Assembly: GCA_008704415.1 (NCBI GenBank)
Contig: VXIS01000224.1
Location: 1-64,000 of the forward strand
Direction: 5' to 3'
Source of the DNA: Sphaerosporella brunnea
Lineage: Eukaryota > Ascomycota > Pezizomycetes > Pezizales > Pyronemataceae
DNA length: 64,000 bases
Both the position numbers and the translations under genes were made by a program. The notes below the pieces were generated by a model. That model ran no database searches and had not been told where the DNA came from. It was given only the letters and a program-made list of their open reading frames with translations. Every line of letters starts with the position of its first letter. The stretch's first letter is position 1. Shown here piece by piece: positions 57,411 to 64,000 of this stretch.

Positions 57411-57881
57411 CTGGCATCCGGAGGTGGGGGAAATGATAACAGTACTGGACTCACCGCACAGCAGCATGTTCACGCAGACGAAGTTGAAAAGCTGGTGGAG
57501 GAAGCTTGCCACCAGGGCTCGAGGCGGGTATCACAAAAGGACGGAGGTTTTTCTTTGCCGTGTCCAAATAGTGTAGCATCCATCCCCCTTTTCTCTCTAG
57601 AGGTTGCTGCACTTAAGGCTGTCGGTACATGCCCATTATCGAGCGCTCTCGATCTACTTACTGCTATAGAAGCCCAATTGGGCGCGACCCTTGACACTCG
57701 ATCGGAAAAACACAAAGTGGCCTACATTGTGCTTCATTTCCGGTGGTGGAGAGGTAATAGCTGGCTTGAACGTAGAAGACAGGAGTGTAGTTCTATCACT
57801 CACTCGATGCTGGAAATAGTGTCTGAGGGTTCGTCAAAATCGAGATCAAAAGGCGCGGCCCAGTGCATTGCGCAGGTATGA
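57411..57881 (+). CDS. Hypothetical open frame, uncertain
   Basis: A continuous frame of about 155 codons after a stop at about 57398 contains HVHADEVEKLVEEACHQ, SLEVAALKAVGTC and SALDLLTAIEAQLGATL, which look like real helices. There is no ATG at its start; it may be an exon of a larger gene, a relic, or chance. No upstream exon was found. I do not recognise it. Confidence 0.25.
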   Translation: MASGGGGNDNSTGLTAQQHVHADEVEKLVEEACHQGSRRVSQKDGGFSLPCPNSVASIPLFSLEVAALKAVGTCPLSSALDLLTAIEAQLGATLDTRSEKHKVAYIVLHFRWWRGNSWLERRRQECSSITHSMLEIVSEGSSKSRSKGAAQCIAQV

Positions 57882-58687
57882 ATGATGATAGCTCCAGTGA
57901 AAATGAATTGCTTTCCCTTATATATGAGCTTCTTGTAATTATGATTTAGAGGCTGATCGCCTGTGTTGATGATGGCACTCTAATAGCACCGATTCGGATC
58001 AATGATTGGAACACTGGTCTAAATCCTCCTTGAACGAGTGGTTCTTATCCTTCTTGCACCGCTGCGTTTTGCATCCAAGTGACAGTTGGTTTTGGCCCCA
58101 CTATACAAACTCGCGAAACCGTGAAAAAGTAGCCTCTTGTCGGCATGTAGACTTTGCAGCAGCGTTTGGCAACGAAACCAACCATAGGTAGTTTGTTCAG
58201 TGGCTTTATGTAAAGCCTCACTTTCTTGGCACTGGGAGACAATTTCAGGGCGGAGGCAGAAAGTTGAAAACCATGGTTTTCTAGAAGTTAAAGGTCATGC
58301 GAACCAGTTACCAACATAATAGCTGCGGCCAGCTGGCGGCTGACAGCCCTGGCCATAACCGACCGAGCCCGAGAGCGTTCAACCTCAAAACACCCCAGGT
58401 ATCGAGCTCAGAGGAGTTAAAAATTAAGGCATGCAGTCATCATCGCTCAAAGCTGAACTGTGGCCCCAGCATCCCCTACTTCCACCACAAGCCCATCCAG
58501 ACCCTCGGGATCGCCTTCTGGAAGCCCGAAACCTGCCTGGAGAAGTTTTCCTCCAACAGCGCACGACCTAGCACAGTCGCTCACTCGCCCCAGACCGGGT
58601 AACCGTCAGCCGCCAAGCCCGCGCCAAACTTTTCTTCTCCACGGCAACCACGCAGAGCTCGACGAAATTCCACCGCGCAAATCCACG
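57882..58687. other. Upstream region of the mS26 gene
   Basis: Contains the promoter and leader of the next gene. The coding frame is open from 58460 but has no earlier in-frame ATG that I accept. Nothing else is seen. Confidence 0.45.
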
Positions 58688-59572
58688 ATGCTGCCCCCGC
58701 ACTCGCCGGCCCTCCGCCGGGCCTTCGGAACCTCCGCTCGTCGCCTCGTGGGCCCTGAGCACCCCAACTTTATCGAGATACCGCGGGTCAAGCTTCCCAA
58801 AGCGGCGCCGCCGCAGCGAAAGAAGGGAATCCTACCCAAGCCGCGAACTCTCTTCCCTGACAGCCGCCCCGAGAAGGGAACCATCGAGTACACCAAGAAA
58901 GCGACGCCCTTGCCGAAGCCGCAGATCTCGGACCACCCCCAAGCACCCGAGGCCAAGGCATTCCAGGAATGGCAGGCCGCTATGGCGTCGAAGCGGAGAG
59001 CAAACCTGCGCGAGGGTATGAGGCTGCTGAAGAAAAGAAAGGTGTCCATTGAGCTGGCGAGAGCCAAGATCTTGCGGGAGCGGAGCAAGCTGCGAGAGGA
59101 GAAGCTGGCTGCCGCCGAGCGAGAGGATGTCAGGTTGACGCTGCCGAGCATTCTGAGCACGATCAGACTGCAGGAGAAGGGTTTGAAGGATCCGGATAGG
59201 GCGCAGAGACTGCAGGAGATGGCGGCGAGACGGGAAGCGCAGGTGCAGAAGAAGAAGCAGGAGCGCCAGCAGCTGATCCATGAGCTGTACCTGAATGCTG
59301 GAGACTTCATCCTCACCGAGCGCGACCTAGACAGAGCTATCGACGAGCAGTTCAGGGAGAAGGACCAGACCCAGGTGTACCTGGAGCGGACGAAGCCACC
59401 GACGGTGCGCGAGATGTTGGTTCAGAAGGAGAGGAATGCGCAGGGAGAGGGCTTGGGTGGAATGGGTCTGGGAGCAGAGGAGAGTGCGATTCTGGAGGTT
59501 GGAGGGGCGCTCACCGGTGGACGGATGTCGCTCGTCAACCATCTGGCCGGGCGGAATATGTACGGCGTGTAA
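58688..59572 (+). CDS. PET123: Mitochondrial small-subunit ribosomal protein mS26 (PET123-like)
   Basis: Single exon, 294 aa from the ATG at 58688. The N-terminus (MLPPHSPALRRAFGTSARRL) is Arg-rich without acids, a mitochondrial targeting sequence. The body is a long, highly charged helix (Lys, Arg, Glu) with FQEWQAAMASKRRANLREG near residue 100 and ILSTIRLQEKGLKDPDR, and a conserved-looking region LNAGDFILTERDLDRAIDEQF near 200. The overall layout and length match fungal mS26/Pet123 (yeast about 318 aa), a structural protein of the mitochondrial small ribosomal subunit needed for mitochondrial translation. The assignment is by pattern, without a search. It is convergent with COQ5, 254 bp apart. 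Confidence 0.75.
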   Translation: MLPPHSPALRRAFGTSARRLVGPEHPNFIEIPRVKLPKAAPPQRKKGILPKPRTLFPDSRPEKGTIEYTKKATPLPKPQISDHPQAPEAKAFQEWQAAMASKRRANLREGMRLLKKRKVSIELARAKILRERSKLREEKLAAAEREDVRLTLPSILSTIRLQEKGLKDPDRAQRLQEMAARREAQVQKKKQERQQLIHELYLNAGDFILTERDLDRAIDEQFREKDQTQVYLERTKPPTVREMLVQKERNAQGEGLGGMGLGAEESAILEVGGALTGGRMSLVNHLAGRNMYGV

Positions 59573-59826
59573 TTATCAGTCGTGCATTTGTAGTTATCAA
59601 CCTCATTAAGGGATATAGAAGGGATATGGTGGTGCTGGATATTGTTTTTTGTAAGATATTTGTTTCTTCGTCACGGCGTGCTACCTTTTTTTCCCATTCC
59701 ACCGACCAACCCACTACGCTGTCTATTCTACACCGAAAAGCAAAGAAAACCCAAAGATACGCCGTGGATATCCCAGTCTCTACCTATTGTACAACGATAT
59801 CCCCTTCACCCAAAACTACCAGCACT

Positions 59827-60813
59827 TCATTTCTTGACCTCCAGTGGCTTGATGCCCTTCCAGATGCTCGCAACACCGAAGGTGAGCTCATCGTAGCCGC
59901 GTCCAGCTGTCAAAAAACCAGCATCGCGGATCATCTGAGCGAACTCCTGCTGCGAAGGGAACCGTTTGATTGACTCCACCAAGTACTGGTAGCTGTCACG
60001 ATCACCAGCCACAAGCTGTCCCATCAACGGGATGACCGAGAACGAGTACTGCTGGTAGATAGCGTCCAACGGCGCCGGCGACACCTTCGAAAACTCCATG
60101 CACGCAAACACACCACCAGGCTTCAACACTCTGTGCGCACTCTTCAGCGCCTCCTGGATCCTGGTAACATTACGGATTCCGAACGAGATGGTGTAGAGAT
60201 CGACCGAGTTGCTGGGGATCGTGTTCAGCGTCTCGGCGTCTTCAACCTTGAAGGAGATGCGGTCAGACGGCAGGTATCCAGCCGCCAGCGCCCGCTTCTC
60301 ACCCTCGCGCAACATGTCGCCGTTGATGTCGGCCACAATCACAGAGGTCTCGAAGTCGTGGTGCACCTTCGCCGCGTTGTCCAGCATGCGGAAAGCAATG
60401 TCTCCGGTGCCGCCAGCCACGTCCAAGATCTTGAGGGGCTGTCCGCCGGGCTTGCGGCCGGGGTCAAGAGAGCGCACGAAATGGTCTTTCCACAGGCGGT
60501 GGATGCCGAAAGACATGACGTCGTTCATGGTGTCATACGACGCGGCGACGGAAGAGAAAACCTCGGCGACTGGAAGTTCACACGGGGTGTAAGAAAGCGT
60601 AGAAGTAGAGCCTGAAGAGAAAAATGAATATCAATCACCTTTGCTAGCCTTGAGCGATTCTTTCACCGTTTGGAAGCCAAAGTGCGTCTCTTTGTCGGCG
60701 GCATTGCTGTTGGAGCTGCCCGAAGATCCGCTGGAGTAGAGGCGAGCGCAGCGAGGAGCGGCGACAAAGAGGCGCTTCGCAGCAGCCGAGCGGTAGAGCG
60801 ATCGAGTAGCCAT
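59827..60813 (-). CDS. COQ5: COQ5: 2-methoxy-6-polyprenyl-1,4-benzoquinol methylase
   Basis: Minus-strand exons 60813-60639 and 60569-59827 give 305 aa. The 69-bp intron has a GTGATT donor and a TTCCAG acceptor. Start MATRSLYRSAAAKRLF is an Arg-rich mitochondrial presequence. The catalytic part is a UbiE/COQ5 methyltransferase: FSSVAASYDTMNDVMSFG, then the SAM loop ILDVAGGTGDIAFR, FKVEDAETL, the family motif YTISFGIRNVTRIQEAL and the C-terminal GGRGYDELTFGV-like end (here AGRGYDELTFGVASIWKG). The enzyme C-methylates the benzoquinol ring in coenzyme Q synthesis on the matrix side of the inner membrane, within the CoQ synthome. All motifs are intact. Confidence 0.96.
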
Positions 60814-61242
60814 TTCCGCACGGATTGACCTTCTTGAAGTCCAGATAATTGCCGCGGGACTCTCTTCCAAGGCGGTGGGGGAAGCAGGCTGGTTGCTTGG
60901 GCAACCGGGGAGCCGTTGGCAGAGTTTGGTTACCCGGAAATCATCGATGCTGCACGCGAACCCTCAGGGCGCGCGATTATTCTCCCCCCCGAGTCCGTCT
61001 CGTCTTGCCAACCTTATCTCATCAGACAAGGCCACAACTCCACACGCCCAACACGAAGCATCACTCTTTGCGACATCATCACGTCTCATCGCCGGAATAC
61101 TGACATTACGCGCTCGCTCAAACCCTACGCGCTCACTTGCAGCGGAAAACAAGATCCAGGAGGCGCCAACTACTAACTGCCGGAGAATTTTCCACGGTAG
61201 CTTCTGCAACACAACCAGCAACCGATTCTAGTCTCGACAACA
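60814..61242. promoter_or_regulatory. Shared divergent promoter region of COQ5 and U2AF large subunit
   Basis: 429 bp separate the two start codons, so both promoters and leaders must lie here. Pyrimidine-rich stretches occur near the U2AF start. I see no clear TATA box for either gene. Confidence 0.6.
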
Positions 61243-63418
61243 ATGAACGGCGACAGCTATTCTTCGAGAGGAGGGGGTGAGTGGTCGATTGCTGAGTCCG
61301 TGCTGCTGAGCGAGGTACTAATCCGTTGCACGAATCCACAGACAGATACGGAGGACACTCATCTTCCCGTGATTATCACGTACGTTCCCGCACGCTCGAG
61401 CTCCGCAACACGCAACGGATGGCTGACGGTGATCTACAGACTTCTGATCGTCGCAGGGACAGGGACAGAGGTGACCACCACGAACGCAGTGACCGTGCCG
61501 ACCGCGGGGACCGCGGGGATCGGCGTCGCGAGCGCACCCGCTCCCCGGGACACCGCAGACGTAGGGAAGACGACTACTACGGTGCCAGCGGCGGCGGCGG
61601 CGGCGGTGACCGTGACAGGTACAGGGAGCGCGAAGAGCGGTACGGCGGACGTGACAGGACCGACAGAGGCGGCGACAGGGAGTACGAACGCGAGCGCGGC
61701 GACCGCAGACGTGGCGGTGATCGACGCGGTGGCGACCGCAGACACGACGAGCCCCGAGGAGGACGATCCGGCGGAGATCCGTTCTCGCGCAGACGCTCGG
61801 CAACGCCCCCTCCGAAGAGGAAGGAGCCTACACCCGACTTGACTGATATAGTGCCCATCAACGAGAGGAAGAGGCGGATGACGATGTGGGATATTAAGCC
61901 GCAAGGCTATGAAAATGTCACCTCCGAGCAGGCGAAGCTGTCAGGTTGGTCCTTGTGTGGTCTGTGCTGGCATTCCCGATACTAACAGTGCAGGCATGTT
62001 CCCACTCCCTGGCGCACCGAGACAGGCTCCTATGGATCCGACTAGGCTCCACGCGTTCATGACGCAGCCGAACAGTGTCGCCACTGCCTCCGCTCTGAAA
62101 CCAACCAACTCGCGCCAGGCGAAGCGTCTCCTTGTCAGCCATGTTCCCCAGGGCACTGACGAAGAAACTCTGTTGCAGTTTTTCAACCGTCTTTTGTCGC
62201 CTCTTAACGTCGTCACAGGTGGTCCTGATCCAATAACCTTGGTGCAGCTTAACGCAGACAAGTCCTTGGGAATGCTAGAATTCAAGAATACCAGCGATAC
62301 TACAGTGTGCCTAGCTTTCTCCGGAATCGAATTTGGTGGTGCACGGTTGGAGATCAGAAGACCTAAGGATTACATCGTGCCCTTGGTCGTGGAAGACTCC
62401 AGCGAAACCGAGCCCGGCCAGATTAGCAGCACAGTGCCTGACACTCCCAACAAGATCTTGGTATCTAGAATACCGCATTATCTTCAGGATGACCAGGTGA
62501 TTGAGCTGCTCAAGAGTTTTGGAGAGCTAAAGGCGTTCGTGCTTGTCAAGGATACTACAGATGAAGTCTCAAAGGTATCTTAAACCCTATACTAACGTTA
62601 ACCACCTTTGACTTACCCCTTCTTACCCCTTCAAGAAAACATGAAAATCCTCCTATATTCTCGCCCCCAGAAAAGTCAAAGGTATTCTTATGTTATAGGA
62701 TTACAGTTATTAACCTAAGCCTCTCGGAATCCTTTTCCGTCGCGGGATTGAACTTATAGGGCATTGCTTTCTGCGAATATCTGGATCCGGCGGCCACCGA
62801 CATTGCCGTCGAGGGTCTCAACAACATGGAGCTTGGGGACAGTACCCTGAAGGTTCAGCGTGCGTCCATTGGAATGAAGCAAGCGGCGGGAGTGGAGATG
62901 GGTGTCAACGCCATGGCAATGATGGCTGGAACTACCAGTGCAGACTTGGAGGCGAGCCGGGTCTTGCAACTGCTGAACATGGTCACGGCCGAAGAGTTGA
63001 TGGATAGCGAAGAATACGAAGGTAATTCCCCCCTCCTCGCGGCTCACATCACCTCGCTGACCCCCTGCAGAAATCTGTGAAGATATCAAGGAGGAGTGCC
63101 AGAAGTTCGGCAAACTGATCGATCTCAAAGTTCCGCGTCCGAGCGGCGGATCCAGGCAGACTGCCGGTGTCGGCAAGGTTTGTTATACCCGTTGCTGGGA
63201 TGCCCATAGCTTGCTAACTTGGCCCACAGATTTTTGTCCGCTTCGACACGCTTCAGGCTTCCGAGACGGCTCTCAAGTCCCTCGCTGGCCGTAAGTTTGC
63301 GGACAGAACTGTCGTCTGTACTTACTTCTCTGAGGTACACCCATTGCCCTTTATTCACACCAAAGTGAACGATTGCTTATCTGTTGTATAGGAAAACTAT
63401 GAAGTCGGCGCTTTCTAG
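61243..63418 (+). CDS. Splicing factor U2AF large subunit (U2AF65/Prp2-like)
   Basis: Seven exons: 61243-61276, 61342-61944, 61994-62574, 62760-63021, 63071-63177, 63230-63334, 63392-63418; 572 aa. Residues 12-170 are an Arg/Asp/Gly/Ser-rich RS-like domain with DRGDRGDRRRERTRSPGHR. Next is NERKRRMTMWDIKPQGYENVT, the region that binds U2AF small subunit through its Trp. RRM1 has KRLLVSHVPQGT, RRM2 has NKILVSRIPHYLQDDQ and GIAFCEYLDP, and the C-terminal UHM ends in GKIFVRFDT and LAGRKFADRTVVCTYF. It binds the polypyrimidine tract and contacts SF1 to define 3' splice sites in the nucleus. The RS domain is encoded by highly repetitive GC-rich DNA. Intron 3 (185 bp) is the odd one and contains a copy of its own donor region. 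Confidence 0.94.
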
Positions 63419-63838
63419 GATTGTTTGGTGCTAAGGAGGGAAGGGATGGATGTATGATGTTTTTGTTTCTTTTTTCTTTTTTTCGCTCCGTTGCCTTGCT
63501 ATGCTGTGCTATGCTATGCTACTTACAAGTGTGATTTTGCACAACAGAAAAATTTGCTGATGTAGGCGTGAGAGTTGCTTTGATGCGGATGGGATACGCG
63601 AAGCTGTACTGTACTTTATTGCAATGAGTGAAATTTGGGTATGGTGATGACAAACTAAATGTGCGAGTCCTCTTGTAATACAAGTACGATAACTCAGAAC
63701 GCTAGCACTTCTCCTTTTCCAGTATCTAATAAAGTTGTAATATTTTATTAGCCATAACTAGCTAAGAGTTCCGGTCCCTTCTTACAATCTCTATACTAGA
63801 GCCAAAGGCTACCTAAGTAGGTACCCTTGTAGAAAAGG
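63419..63838. other. 3' flank of the U2AF gene
   Basis: T-rich 3' UTR with short TATGC repeats near 63498-63522 and an AATAAA at about 63727. No gene. Confidence 0.5.
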
Positions 63839-64000
63839 GGGGGTAATGGAAACGTTTATGTAATGTTTTATTGTGGTTTTTATTCTGCAAACGTTTACGC
63901 CGTGTCTGCCAACGGTCAAAAAATGGTTCAAAAACGCCACAGCGACGTCTACAGAATAGAAACCACAATAAAACATTACATAAACGTTTCCATTACCCCC
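63839..64000. mobile_element. Palindromic MITE at the window edge
   Basis: The left arm 63839-63887 (starting GGGGGTAATGGAAACG) and right arm 63952-64000 are reverse complements over 49 bp with one mismatch, around a 64-bp spacer. Because the right arm ends exactly at the window edge, the true end and any target duplication cannot be seen. The superfamily is undetermined. Confidence 0.8.

Noticed and set aside
61318..61904. Long overlapping frames on both strands in the U2AF RS region
   Set aside because: They are shadows of the repetitive Arg/Asp/Gly coding sequence. Only the RS-type frame joins in phase with the RRM exons.
1..64000. CRISPR array, bacterial operon or phage-like features
   Set aside because: No regularly spaced repeats occur; spliced genes and intron-containing tRNAs show eukaryotic nuclear DNA.

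Overview
The window looks like nuclear DNA of a filamentous ascomycete (Pezizomycotina). The protein-coding genes carry short introns, mostly 47-75 bp, with GTRNGT-type donors and CTAAC/CTGAC-like branch sites. Gene families include a Zn(II)2Cys6 regulator, a ferric-reductase-like oxidoreductase and a PMCA-type Ca2+ pump. There is a Tad1-like LINE, and tRNA genes contain introns. I cannot fix the class or genus from sequence alone. Gene models below were assembled by hand from reading frames and splice signals; each multi-exon model closes in frame.

Layout. 1-10.7 kb: a FAD/NADPH transmembrane reductase (+), an F-box/ankyrin protein (+), about 2.5 kb of low-complexity DNA, then a membrane-anchored ubiquitin hydrolase of the UBP16/USP30 type (-). 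11.5-18.6 kb is an accessory island: a tRNA-Pro, a divergent pair of unrecognised genes, a 1.1-kb non-autonomous hAT element inside the intron of one of them, a TA-flanked 375-bp MITE, a broken DDE transposase and a broken protease-like gene. 20.2-26.75 kb is a complete LINE with both ORFs open and a perfect 13-bp target-site duplication.

27.1-33.3 kb: a single-pass membrane protein with a DUF4097-like repeat domain (+), converging on a large membrane/coiled-coil protein (-). 33.3-40.9 kb has no convincing host protein gene: two tRNA-Pro copies, a short hAT MITE and a 582-bp pogo/Fot-like element with 120-bp inverted repeats. 40.9-44.6 kb: a PMCA-type Ca2+-ATPase (-). 44.6-49.8 kb is a gene-poor spacer. 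49.8-52.8 kb: a Zn2Cys6 transcription factor (+). 52.8-58.7 kb is another spacer with one tRNA-Gly. 58.7-63.4 kb is a compact housekeeping block: mitochondrial ribosomal protein mS26/PET123 (+), ubiquinone methyltransferase COQ5 (-), and the splicing factor U2AF large subunit (+), the last two divergent from a shared 429-bp promoter region. The window ends in a palindromic MITE.

Functionally, the housekeeping block joins two mitochondrial functions (translation, coenzyme Q) to pre-mRNA splicing. The rest is a mosaic of single genes for metal reduction, Ca2+ transport, ubiquitin removal and regulation. The most interesting material is the mobile-element record: one apparently intact LINE and at least five non-autonomous or decayed DNA transposons, one of which sits 3 nt from a 3' splice site. 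I found no new multi-gene system.
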